Both the position numbers and the translations under genes were made by a program. Source: JACPDH01 sp041671505 (GTDB taxonomy: Bacteria; Acidobacteriota; Thermoanaerobaculia; Gp7-AA8). From it: a stretch of DNA of 64,000 nt. Of the stretch, positions 43,783 to 52,318 are shown in pieces (the stretch's first letter is position 1; each line of letters begins with the position of its first letter). A model generated the notes under the pieces. It was not told the origin of the DNA, did no database searches, and worked only from the letters and a program-made list of their open reading frames with translations. The stretch spans positions 315,216-379,215 of the forward strand of contig JBAZBK010000004.1 in the NCBI GenBank assembly GCA_041671505.1, in the 5' to 3' direction.

Positions 43783-44963
43783 CCACGAAGCGAGTCGTCA
43801 CGGGCTTCGAGGCCCTGCTCGAAGACCCGACCCCCGTCGCCGGCAGGAAGGTCGGCCTCGTCACCAATCACGCGGCGGTCACCCGCGACCTCCGCCACGC
43901 CGTTCCGCTCTTCGCCAGCGACCGGCGCTGGACGCTCGTCCGGCTCTTCGGGCCGGAGCATGGAGTCTGGGGCGAGGCGCAGGACATGGCGAGCGTCGAG
44001 AACGCCACCGATCCGTCGACCGGCCTCGACGTCCGCTCCCTCTACGGCCGAACGTTCGAGGAGCTCTCGCCGCGCGAGGGCGACCTCGACGGGCTCGACA
44101 CGCTCGTCGTCGACCTGCAGGACGTCGGCTCGCGCTACTACACGTTCATCTACACGATGGCGCTCTGCATGCGCGTCGCTGCGAGGGCGGGCGTTCGCGT
44201 GGTCGTGCTCGACCGCCCCAATCCGATCGGCGGGCTCGCCGTCGAAGGGAACCTGCTCGACCTCGACTTCGCGAGCTTCGTCGGGATGTACCCGCTCCCG
44301 GTCCGCCACGGGATGACGGCAGGAGAGCTCGCCTGCTTCTTCGCGGAGTACGACAGGCTCGAGCTCGACCTCCATGTCGTCCCGATGCGGGGCTGGACCC
44401 GCTCGATGTGGTGGGACCACACCGGCCTCCCCTGGGTGCTTCCGTCGCCTAACATGCCGACTCCCGACACGGCGACGGTCTACCCGGGAATGTGCCTCGT
44501 GGAGGGGACGAACCTCTCCGAGGGGCGCGGCACGACGCGGCCGTTCGAGATCTGGGGCGCGCCCTGGCTCGACGCGTTCGCCCTCGCCACCGACCTCAAC
44601 GCGCTCGAGCTCCCCGGCGTCGCGTTCCGCCCCCACTACTTCAAGCCGACGTTCCAGAAGCACGCCGGCAGCGTCTGCGGCGGCGTGCAGATCCACGTCA
44701 CCGACCGCGACGTCTTCGAGCCGTACCGCACCGGGCTCTGGTGCATCAAGGTCGCGCGCGACCACGATCCCGACGCCTTCGCCTGGCGCCGCGAGGCGTA
44801 CGAGTTCATCACCGACCATCCGGCCATCGATCTCCTGACCAGCGACCCCGCCTTCCGCGTCATCGTCGACGAGGAAGGCGACCTGGACGCCTGGATCCGC
44901 GAGGGACGTGAGGACGCGAAGGCGTTCGCGGCGAGGCGGAGGGAGTGGCTTTTATACGAGTAG
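43779..44963 (+). CDS. namZ: Exo-beta-N-acetylmuramidase NamZ (DUF1343) family
   Basis: 394 residues. DUF1343 signatures include KVGLVTNHAAVTRDL, LFGPEHGVWGEAQDM, VVDLQDVGSRYYTFIYTM, VLDRPNPIGG and EGTNLSEGRGTTRPFE. Characterised members release terminal MurNAc from peptidoglycan fragments. No signal peptide is present (start MTTKRVVTGFEALLEDPT), unlike secreted homologues, which suggests intracellular muropeptide recycling or an undetected export route. It is coupled to mog by an ATGA overlap. Confidence 0.9.
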   Translation: MTTKRVVTGFEALLEDPTPVAGRKVGLVTNHAAVTRDLRHAVPLFASDRRWTLVRLFGPEHGVWGEAQDMASVENATDPSTGLDVRSLYGRTFEELSPREGDLDGLDTLVVDLQDVGSRYYTFIYTMALCMRVAARAGVRVVVLDRPNPIGGLAVEGNLLDLDFASFVGMYPLPVRHGMTAGELACFFAEYDRLELDLHVVPMRGWTRSMWWDHTGLPWVLPSPNMPTPDTATVYPGMCLVEGTNLSEGRGTTRPFEIWGAPWLDAFALATDLNALELPGVAFRPHYFKPTFQKHAGSVCGGVQIHVTDRDVFEPYRTGLWCIKVARDHDPDAFAWRREAYEFITDHPAIDLLTSDPAFRVIVDEEGDLDAWIREGREDAKAFAARRREWLLYE

Positions 44964-44966
44964 GGA

Positions 44967-45240
44967 GTTGGCAGCTGGTAGTTTCTGGTTGTTAGACGAC
45001 GGGCGTTCGCGGCTCGATCGATTGTCTTGAAGTTAGAAGTTAGAACGTTGAATGTTGAATCCAGAAATGGATTGTCTCGGGATTGCGCATTCATCGTTCG
45101 AACCGCTCACGTCAGCCTTTCTCGATGACTGCCGGCATGGAACGCTGGATTCAGAGACAAACCCTTTCTGGATTCAACATTCAACGTTCTAACTTCTAAC
45201 TTCAGCCTCTTCTAACAACTAAAAACTAACAACTAACAAC
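44967..45240. repeat. Inverted heptamer-repeat element with long spacer
   Basis: Arms GAAGTTAGAAGTTAGAACGT (from 45029) and ACGTTCTAACTTCTAACTTC (to 45203) flank an unusually long, about 110-nt interior. Outer units such as CTAACAA repeated at 7-nt spacing (45217-45240) and matching GTTGTTAG near 44990 extend the structure. Confidence 0.8.
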
Positions 45241-45246
45241 CTCCCT

Positions 45247-45918
45247 ATGCCCATCCCCCCCATCCTCTACGAGGACGAGTTCCTCCTCTTCGTCGACAAG
45301 CCCGCGGGGCTCGTCGTGCAGCGGGGGTACGACCAGGACGAGCCGGTGCTGCTCGACATGGTGCGCGACTATCTCGCGGCGAAGGGTGAGGAGACGTTCC
45401 TCCTGCAGCGGCTCGATCGCGGGACGACCGGAGCGATCTTCTTCTCGAAGTCGTCGAAGATGAACGTCCGCCTCACGCGACAGTTCGAGACGAAGCGGAT
45501 CAAAAAACTCTACGCAGCGTTCTGCATCGGATTGCTGGCCGAGCCTCAACTCGTCGACGCGCCGATCGCCCGGATCGGCGCGATCAACTTCGGCGTCCGC
45601 GACGAGGGGAAACGCTCGCTCACCCGCATCGTGCCGCTCGAGCCGGGGCTCGAGCGCTCGCTCGTCGAGGTCCATCTCCTCACCGGCCGCACCCACCAGA
45701 TCCGCGTCCATCTCTCGGCAATCGGACATCCGCTCGTCGGAGACTGGCTCTACGGCGACCGCGACCGCGGCCGCCCCATGCTTCACGCGCGGCGCGTCGA
45801 GATGATCCACCCCGCCACCGGCCAGCCACTCATCGTCGAGTCGCCGCTGCCGGAAGACTTCGAGTCGATGAGACGTGCTGGGGACGGCTCGCTGGAGAGG
45901 GACCGAGAACCGAAATGA
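45247..45918 (+). CDS. RluA-family pseudouridine synthase
   Basis: 223 residues without an S4 domain, like the short RluA/RluC-type enzymes. The catalytic motif is LLQRLDRGTTGAIFFSKS with the nucleophilic Asp. The family motifs LYEDEFLLFVDKPAGLVV and LLTGRTHQIRVHLSAIGHPL also match. It isomerises uridine in rRNA or tRNA; the target site is unknown. The stop is immediately followed by a heptamer palindrome. Confidence 0.92.
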   Translation: MPIPPILYEDEFLLFVDKPAGLVVQRGYDQDEPVLLDMVRDYLAAKGEETFLLQRLDRGTTGAIFFSKSSKMNVRLTRQFETKRIKKLYAAFCIGLLAEPQLVDAPIARIGAINFGVRDEGKRSLTRIVPLEPGLERSLVEVHLLTGRTHQIRVHLSAIGHPLVGDWLYGDRDRGRPMLHARRVEMIHPATGQPLIVESPLPEDFESMRRAGDGSLERDREPK

Positions 45919-46086
45919 AGAATGTCGAATGAGGAATGCAGAATGAAGAAAGGGGCAAGCCAGCGGCGCTGCTCCGGTTCTTCATTCGACAATCTTGTAC
46001 TCGAGCCTCGTGCTTCCACCGCAATCAGTGCCGGGAGCGCGAGTCCCCTTCTTCATTCTTCATTCCTCATTCGACATTCTTCATTG
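45917..46086. repeat. Inverted heptamer-repeat element (GAATG type)
   Basis: Units GAAGAAT, GTCGAAT, GAGGAAT, GCAGAAT at the left are mirrored by ATTCTTCATTCCTCATTCGA and its continuation at the right. It starts at the stop codon of the pseudouridine synthase gene. Confidence 0.87.
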
Positions 46087-46092
46087 CGGTTT

Positions 46093-46220
46093 TCCCGCGG
46101 AAAAGCCGGGCGCGGGAGCGGGCGCGTTCACGGTCCCGTCGGCGACAGCGTTCGACCTCAGCCACGAGCAACGCGCACTCCCGTGAACGTGAACGCTCCC
46201 GCGCCCGCGCCCGGCCGTTC
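46093..46220. repeat. GC-rich hexamer-period inverted repeat (second copy)
   Basis: GCCGGGCGCGGGAGCGGGCG and GCGTTCACG are mirrored by CGTGAACGCTCCCGCGCCCG and CGCCCGGC, over a spacer of about 55 nt. It has the same design as 5951-6121. A single GTTAGAA-family arm follows at 46269-46298. The whole interval 45919-46375 is repeat DNA. Confidence 0.75.
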
Positions 46221-46375
46221 CGAACACGCCCCCGAACGCCCGACCCCACGAGACTCCCTTTTCTCACCTCAACATTCATCGTTCTGCGTTCTAACTTCGC
46301 CGTATCCCTCCCCCAACCCCTCCCCCCGAAACATTCCCGCCCCTCCCCGGGGTTATCATGGTCCGGGAGTACCCC

Positions 46376-46810
46376 ATGAAAAAGGCACTGGCTTTCACGT
46401 TCGCCCTGCTTCTCGTTCCCGTCTTCGCCTTCGCGGGCGGATACGGCGACCTCGACAACGCCATGACCGCGATCGGCTCGGCGCTCGAGAAGGGTGACAG
46501 CGGTCCGCTCGTTGCCGGAATCGGCGACGGGGACAAGATCGAATTGCAGTTCCCCGGCCTCTCCGAGCGCTCAGGATTCTTCGGGCCCGACCAGGCGGCG
46601 CTCGTCCTCGCCGACGTGTTCCGCAAGGCCTCGCCCACCGGCTTCGAGCAGAACAGCGCGCGGAAGGTAAGCGCGGAGAAGCAGTACCACATCAAGGGAA
46701 GCTGGACGATCAGCCCGGGCGGATCGCCCGAAGAGCGCGACGTCTACGTCATCCTGCAGGAGAAGGACGGGCGCTGGTCGATCATCTCGATCCGCTCGGC
46801 GGGGCGCTAG
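46376..46810 (+). CDS. Small secreted protein, DUF4783-like
   Basis: 144 residues from ATG 46376. The signal peptide is MKKALAFTFALLLVPVFAFA. The mature domain (LDNAMTAIGSALEKGDSGPL, then KQYHIKGSWTISPGG and ILQEKDGRWSIISIRS) has the cone-shaped alpha+beta NTF2-like pattern of DUF4783 proteins; that match is from memory. No catalytic residues recognised. Probably periplasmic. Confidence 0.65.
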   Translation: MKKALAFTFALLLVPVFAFAGGYGDLDNAMTAIGSALEKGDSGPLVAGIGDGDKIELQFPGLSERSGFFGPDQAALVLADVFRKASPTGFEQNSARKVSAEKQYHIKGSWTISPGGSPEERDVYVILQEKDGRWSIISIRSAGR

Positions 46811-46878
46811 CGCCTCCCGCAATAACGCCGTTTGAGAGCCCGCGGCCCGCAAGGGCGCCGCGCATCGCGAGTGAGGAT

Positions 46879-49800
46879 GTGAGCGAGAGGGACAACGGGC
46901 GCACGCCCAGGGCTATCGCGTCGCTGGGCGCAGCGGTCGCGGCGTCCGCACTCGTGCTCGCGGCCCTCGCGTTTCCCGCCCGCGGCATCGGCTTCGCCGT
47001 CGCCTCGCTCGTCCTCGCAATCACCGCCTCGGCGCTCGCCGCGTCGTGGCCGCCGAGGCTCGCGGCGCTCGCCATCGTCACCGCGGCTGCGTCGCTCATC
47101 GTCACCGCGGCGATCGTCGGCCGGATCGACGGCTCGTTCGACACGATGTCGACCGCGCGGCTCACCGGGCGCGCCGAGCTCGTCGCGGCGAAAGTCGGCA
47201 CGGTCGAGCAGTCGTTAGGCGCGGACGCCGACACGATCGCCGCCGGGATGCGCGGCATCGCCCCCGCCAACCGCCTCGCAATGTTCGATCTCCTCTCCCG
47301 GGTGATCACCCAGCCGCGCCGCGGCGCGCGCATCTCCGCCGGCGGCACCCCGGTCGCCTGGTGGGGAGACGAGCCGCGCCGCATCGGCGCGAAGTCGCCC
47401 TCGTTCTCCGTCACGAGCGTGCAGCTCTTCCAGCGCCGCGAGGTCACCGCGGGTGGCGCCGCGTACGAGGTGCTCGTCTTCCGCCGCCTCAAGAACGCCG
47501 GCACCGATCCCGCCACGACATTCCTCGGCGTGCCAAGCGAGTGGATCTCCGCGTCCGCGTTCAACGATGGCACCACGCCGCTCCCGCCCGGGTCGCGCCG
47601 CTTCAGGCTCGGCGAGACACGCGGGCTCTTCCTCGACCTGACCCCCGAGCTCCGGCCCGCGGTCCTCGAGCGGGTCCGCGCGCGCGGCCGGTCGATCGCC
47701 GCGCTGCTCGCCGCGCTCGCATTCGCCGCGGTGGCGCTCGTCCATTCGCGAGGGCTCGCAGGCGGACGCCTTCGCGACGCAGCCTTCGCGACCGCGGCGA
47801 TCGCCGCGTCCCGCGTGGCGCTTCTCGGCGTTCACGGCCGCGGCGCCGACGATCCCGTGTTCGGCTTCGAAGCGTTCGGCTCGGGAATCGCCGGGCCGTT
47901 CACCGCGTCGCCGTTCGACCTGCTCGCAACGGCGTTCGCGCTCTTCGCGATCACCTTCGTCGTCGCCAGCCACCTGCGGCGCAACCGGATTCTCGCCGTC
48001 GCCGTGCTGCCGATCGTCGGCGCAATACCCGCGGCCTTCGCGTTCCGCCGCCTCGTCGCGAACATCACGGCGAACGCGCGCGTATCGCCGCTCCCCGACT
48101 CGATCGTCCCTTCGGGCCCGGCGCAATTGATGCTCTTCCTCTCGATGCTCCTCTTCGGCTGGACCCTGGTTCAGCTGACGAGAAACGGCTTCCGCGGCGT
48201 GAGGCTCGCCGCCGCGACCGCGATCCCGGCAGTTGCCGCGATCGCGGCGCTCGCGCTGGCCGGAACGGCCGACGCTCTCCCGCTCGCCTGCATCTTCGGC
48301 GCGCTCGCCATCGCCACGCTCGCGTCGGGCGCATACGTCCGCGGAAGCACGGGGCGCCTCGCCCGCGCGCTTCTCATCGCTCCCCTCGTCTACTGCCCGC
48401 TGGCGATCGACGAGGACGCGGGCGCGCGCCGCTTCGTGAGCGACTCGTACGCGCCGCTCGTGATCGGCGAGAGCGGGCAGACCCGCGCGCGCGTCCGCGA
48501 CCTGCTCGACCGCGAGTTCGGCGTGATCGACCTCGCCACCGTGCTTCCGGCATCGATCGCCGAGACCGATCTCTCCGATCTCGCCGTCGCGCTCTGGCTC
48601 CGATCCGATCTTTCCCGCATCGCGATCCCTTCGGTGATCACGATCGGCACGAATGACGGCATACAACTGAGCCAGTTCGGTGTAGGCCTGCCGCAGCTGC
48701 CACAGCGCGAAGGGACGAGCGGGAACGAGACGCTCACGATCGGCAGCGCCGCGCACGAGCTTCTCACCTTCGATTTCCACCTCGACTCCCGCGGCGCGCG
48801 CTTCGCCGAGGGAAGCATCCACGTCCTCAACCCGACCGATCCCGCCGCCGCAACGGTCAGCGACGCCTACCGCGACCTCTACGTCGCGCCCGCGCTCGCG
48901 ACCCGGTCCGTGCCGCGTCCCGTCGAGCTCTCGCGCGCCTTCCGGGCCTCCTCGCCTCCGGTGATCTTCCTCTCCTCGGGAGAAGTCTCAGGCACGCCGT
49001 CGTTCGAGCTTCCCTTCACGGCCGAGGCTCTCTTCCGGCGGATCGGCCCGTCGGACGAGCGCTGGATGACCTCGCGCGACGCGAGAAGCGACGTCTACGT
49101 CCGCCGTGTCGGCGAGAAGCTCTACGCATTCGCGATCGAGAAGCAGACGACCGACGCGCACCTGCGCCGCGCCGGCGCCGTCGCTGCCTGGTCGGTCACC
49201 TTCGCTCTTCTCCTCATCGGCGCCATGCAGCTGCGCGAGCAGGTGAGGAGCGGCTCGCTTCGGGAAGGGATCGGCTTCCAGACGCGCACCTCGCTCTGGG
49301 TCGCGGGGATCGTCGCGCTGCCGCTTCTCGCCTTCGTCATCTTCGTCCGCACCTACCTCGGCAGTTTCCTCGAGCGCCAGTACCTCGACCGCGGCCAGGC
49401 CGCGCTCAACACGGCGCAGCGCGTGATCGAGGACTACCTCGAGTCGGAGCAGGCGACGCCGGAGCAGCTGCTCGACGACTCGATCCTCGTGTGGTTAGGC
49501 CGCGTCGTCGGACACGACCTCCATCTCTTCCGCGACGACGAGGTGATCGCATCGAGCCGCCGCGACCTCTTCACCGCGATGGTCGAGTCGCCGCGGCTGC
49601 CGGGCGACGTCTACCGGCGCATCGCGCTCGAGGATGCCTCGGTCGTGCTGGCGAACCGGAGCGCCGGGAGCGTCCGCTTCGTCGAGATCTACAGCTCGAT
49701 CCGCCTCCGCGGCGAAGGTCACTACACGCTCGCGCTGCCGTTCCTCGTCCAGGCGCGCGAGATCGAGCGGAAGGTCGACAACCTCGCGACGACGATCTAC

Positions 49801-51045
49801 CTGCTGCTCATCTTCATCGCGCTCGGCGCCTTCGGTGTCGCGCGCCGCGCCGCTCTTTCGGTCACCCGCCCGGTCCACGCTCTCGTCGGCGGAGCCCGCG
49901 CCGTAGCGCACGGCAACTTCTCGCCCGTGATCGACGCCCCGTCCGATCCCGACCTGCGGCTTCTCGTCACGACGTTCCGCGACATGGCCGAGTCGATCAA
50001 GAAGCAGCAGGACGCCCTGCGCGTGCAGCGCGACCGGCTCGTCACGCTCATCGAGCGCCTCACCGCCGCGGTCGTCGTCATCGACCACGACCGGCGCGTC
50101 GTCGCCTCGAACGCCGCTGCCGCCGCGATCTTCGGCAACGATCGCGTCAGCGGCGACCGCGCGTTCCACACCGGATCCGAGGCGATCGACCTGCTTCTCG
50201 CGTCGCGGCTCGAGCACGAGATCGTCGAGCGCGAGGTCGATCTCGACATCGCCGGCGCGAAGCACGCCTTCCGCGTCACCGTCGTCGACCTACCCGACGC
50301 CGGCGAGCGCATGGTGGTCGCCGAGGACGTGACCGAGATTCTCGCGTCGAACAGGCTTCGCGCGTGGGCGGAGATGTCCAGGCAGGTCGCGCACGAGATC
50401 AAGAATCCGCTGACGCCGATCCAGCTCACCGCGGAGCATCTGCGCGCGCTCGCGATGCGCGGCGACGACCGGCTCGCCGACGCGGTCAAGAGCGGCGTCG
50501 ACAACATCATCCGGCAGGTCAAGACGCTGCAGGAAACGGCGAAGGGCTTCAGCGACTATGCGTCGGTTCGCACCGCGGCGCCGCGCCTGATCGACGTCCG
50601 CGAGCTCGTCGCCGAGATCGCCACGGCCTACCGCGACGCAGGGGCGCGCGGCGTCACGCTCGACGCGCGCATCGACCCCGCGGTTCCCGCGACGGTCGTC
50701 GCCGACCGGCGCATGCTCAGCGGCGCCATCGTCAACCTCGTCGAGAACGCGCGTCACGCCTCACCCGACGGAGGCGTGGTCACCCTCCGCTGCGAGTCGC
50801 AGGGCGGCATGCTCGCCATCGAGGTCGCCGACGAAGGCCCGGGCGTCGACCCGGAGCTGTTGCCGAGGATCTTCGAGCCTTACTTCTCGACGAAATCGAC
50901 CGGGACGGGGCTCGGGCTCGCGATCGCGAAGAAGTCGATCGAGGAGCAGCGCGGGACGATCCGCGCCGCGAACCGTGACCGCGGCTTCGCCGTGACGATC
51001 GAGCTCCCGCTGCGCGACGAGCCCGCTCCGGAAGAGCCGCAATGA
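46879..51045 (+). CDS. Large NtrY-like sensor histidine kinase
   Basis: 1388 residues from GTG 46879. The N-terminal half is a multi-helix membrane domain with two long extracytoplasmic regions. A last helix (about 975-995) leads to HAMP (SVTRPVHALVGGARAVAHG), a PAS-like domain (VVIDHDRRVVASNAAAAAIF), HisKA with H1172 in QVAHEIKNPLTPIQLTAEHL, and HATPase_c (NLVENARHAS, DEGPGVD, STGTGLGLAI). The HEIKNPLTPIQL context is typical of NtrY. Length is roughly twice that of NtrY. No response regulator is adjacent. The stop overlaps the CAP gene start, suggesting the pair works together. Confidence 0.9.
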   Translation: MSERDNGRTPRAIASLGAAVAASALVLAALAFPARGIGFAVASLVLAITASALAASWPPRLAALAIVTAAASLIVTAAIVGRIDGSFDTMSTARLTGRAELVAAKVGTVEQSLGADADTIAAGMRGIAPANRLAMFDLLSRVITQPRRGARISAGGTPVAWWGDEPRRIGAKSPSFSVTSVQLFQRREVTAGGAAYEVLVFRRLKNAGTDPATTFLGVPSEWISASAFNDGTTPLPPGSRRFRLGETRGLFLDLTPELRPAVLERVRARGRSIAALLAALAFAAVALVHSRGLAGGRLRDAAFATAAIAASRVALLGVHGRGADDPVFGFEAFGSGIAGPFTASPFDLLATAFALFAITFVVASHLRRNRILAVAVLPIVGAIPAAFAFRRLVANITANARVSPLPDSIVPSGPAQLMLFLSMLLFGWTLVQLTRNGFRGVRLAAATAIPAVAAIAALALAGTADALPLACIFGALAIATLASGAYVRGSTGRLARALLIAPLVYCPLAIDEDAGARRFVSDSYAPLVIGESGQTRARVRDLLDREFGVIDLATVLPASIAETDLSDLAVALWLRSDLSRIAIPSVITIGTNDGIQLSQFGVGLPQLPQREGTSGNETLTIGSAAHELLTFDFHLDSRGARFAEGSIHVLNPTDPAAATVSDAYRDLYVAPALATRSVPRPVELSRAFRASSPPVIFLSSGEVSGTPSFELPFTAEALFRRIGPSDERWMTSRDARSDVYVRRVGEKLYAFAIEKQTTDAHLRRAGAVAAWSVTFALLLIGAMQLREQVRSGSLREGIGFQTRTSLWVAGIVALPLLAFVIFVRTYLGSFLERQYLDRGQAALNTAQRVIEDYLESEQATPEQLLDDSILVWLGRVVGHDLHLFRDDEVIASSRRDLFTAMVESPRLPGDVYRRIALEDASVVLANRSAGSVRFVEIYSSIRLRGEGHYTLALPFLVQAREIERKVDNLATTIYLLLIFIALGAFGVARRAALSVTRPVHALVGGARAVAHGNFSPVIDAPSDPDLRLLVTTFRDMAESIKKQQDALRVQRDRLVTLIERLTAAVVVIDHDRRVVASNAAAAAIFGNDRVSGDRAFHTGSEAIDLLLASRLEHEIVEREVDLDIAGAKHAFRVTVVDLPDAGERMVVAEDVTEILASNRLRAWAEMSRQVAHEIKNPLTPIQLTAEHLRALAMRGDDRLADAVKSGVDNIIRQVKTLQETAKGFSDYASVRTAAPRLIDVRELVAEIATAYRDAGARGVTLDARIDPAVPATVVADRRMLSGAIVNLVENARHASPDGGVVTLRCESQGGMLAIEVADEGPGVDPELLPRIFEPYFSTKSTGTGLGLAIAKKSIEEQRGTIRAANRDRGFAVTIELPLRDEPAPEEPQ

Positions 51046-51992
51046 TTCGGGCGTTCCCCACGCACGTGAAGCCGAAGCTACCCGCCGCGATGATTCTCGT
51101 CGTGATGCTCGCCGCGCGCGTTGCGCAGGCTGCGCCCGATAGCGCGAGCCTCACGAAGACGATCAAGGCGCGGATGCTCGCGATGATCAACACGGAGCGG
51201 CAGGAGTTCGGTCTCGCCCCGGTGCGCGTCGACCCGCTCGCCTCCTCGGTCGCCGACGCGCTTTGCAGGCGACAAGTCTACGACCACACCGTCGGCCACT
51301 TCTCGACCGACGGCCTCGCCCCGTACCACCGCTACTCGTTCGCCGGCGGCTTCGACGGCATCACCGAGAACACCGCGGCCTGGTCGCGCGACGTCCCCTA
51401 CACCGCCGACGAGATCGAGCGCCTCGTCGAGGAATCGGTCGAGACGATGCTTCACGAAGGTCCGCCCGACGACGGGCATCGCCGCGCGATCCTCGACCCG
51501 CACGCGACGCACGTCGGCCTCGGTTTCGCCTGGCGCGACGGCGAAGTGCGCATCGCGCATGAGTTCGTCCGCCGCTACCTCCACTGGACGCTGCCGCCAC
51601 CGCGCGAGCTGCGCGCCGGAGCGAGGGCGGTCTGTGCCGCGAAGCCGGCGAAGGGCTGGGAGATCGCCGCAATCAGCGTCCACTATGAGCCGGCGCCGGC
51701 GCCGCTGAGCCGCGCGGCGGCAAACCGCATCGAGAGCTACGAGCTGCCCGAGAAGCGAAGCGACTTCAAGCCGCGAAGCCTTCGCGACGACAGCCCGATC
51801 GTCCGGAGCGCGCGCGCCGCGGGAGGCGCGCCGGGCGACCTCGCCGTCGCCAACGACGGCTCCTTCACCTTCTCCATCCCCTTCGAGCACGGCCCCGGAC
51901 TCTACACCGTCGTCGCATGGCTCCGGAAAGACGACACGGTGGTGACGGCGTCGAATGTGGTTGTTAGTGTAGTGGAAGGCGAAAGGCGATAG
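51042..51992 (+). CDS. CAP (SCP/PR1) domain secreted protein
   Basis: 316 residues. The N-terminal hydrophobic segment (about 14-30, PAAMILVVMLAARVAQA) is a signal peptide. The CAP domain (about 45-190) has MLAMINTERQEFGLAPVRVD, YDHTVGHFSTDG, GITENTAAW and DDGHRRAILDPHATHVGLGF. CAP proteins bind sterols or lipids or act as envelope adaptors. The C-terminal part (200-316) is beta-rich. The last residues EGERR and the stop are encoded by a heptamer repeat. It is coupled to the kinase by ATGA. Confidence 0.88.
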   Translation: MIRAFPTHVKPKLPAAMILVVMLAARVAQAAPDSASLTKTIKARMLAMINTERQEFGLAPVRVDPLASSVADALCRRQVYDHTVGHFSTDGLAPYHRYSFAGGFDGITENTAAWSRDVPYTADEIERLVEESVETMLHEGPPDDGHRRAILDPHATHVGLGFAWRDGEVRIAHEFVRRYLHWTLPPPRELRAGARAVCAAKPAKGWEIAAISVHYEPAPAPLSRAAANRIESYELPEKRSDFKPRSLRDDSPIVRSARAAGGAPGDLAVANDGSFTFSIPFEHGPGLYTVVAWLRKDDTVVTASNVVVSVVEGERR

Positions 51993-52318
51993 GCGAGAGG
52001 CGATGAGCAGGCAGTTGTTAGTTGTTAGGCGGCCGCGACAGCGGCCGTTTCTAGTTAGACCCACGCGGAAACGTGGGGACCTGCGTTCCCGCGAATTGTC
52101 CGGCGCCGCGTCAGCGGCGCCACTCTGAATCCCCACCTTTCACGCACGGCAAACAGAAACGGCCACTGACGCGGCCGTGAAAAGGGATTTCCCACTGTTC
52201 CCCCGCCGTTACAGGCGGGGCTATTTAGAAATGGCCGCTTCCGCGGCCATAGTCACTGACAAACCAAAATCGTCGCTAATCGAGAATCGCTCGCCTCTCG
52301 CCTCTCGCCTCTCGCCCT
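51976..52318. repeat. Compound repeat block with heptamer arms
   Basis: Arms GGCGAAAGGCGATAGGCGAG (from 51979) and CTCGCCTCTCGCCTCTCGCC (to about 52316) enclose GTTGTTA heptamers and several hairpins, for example GGCGCCGCGTCAGCGGCGCC and GGCCGCTTCCGCGGCC. No gene is seen in this space. The left arm encodes the last residues of the CAP protein. Confidence 0.75.
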
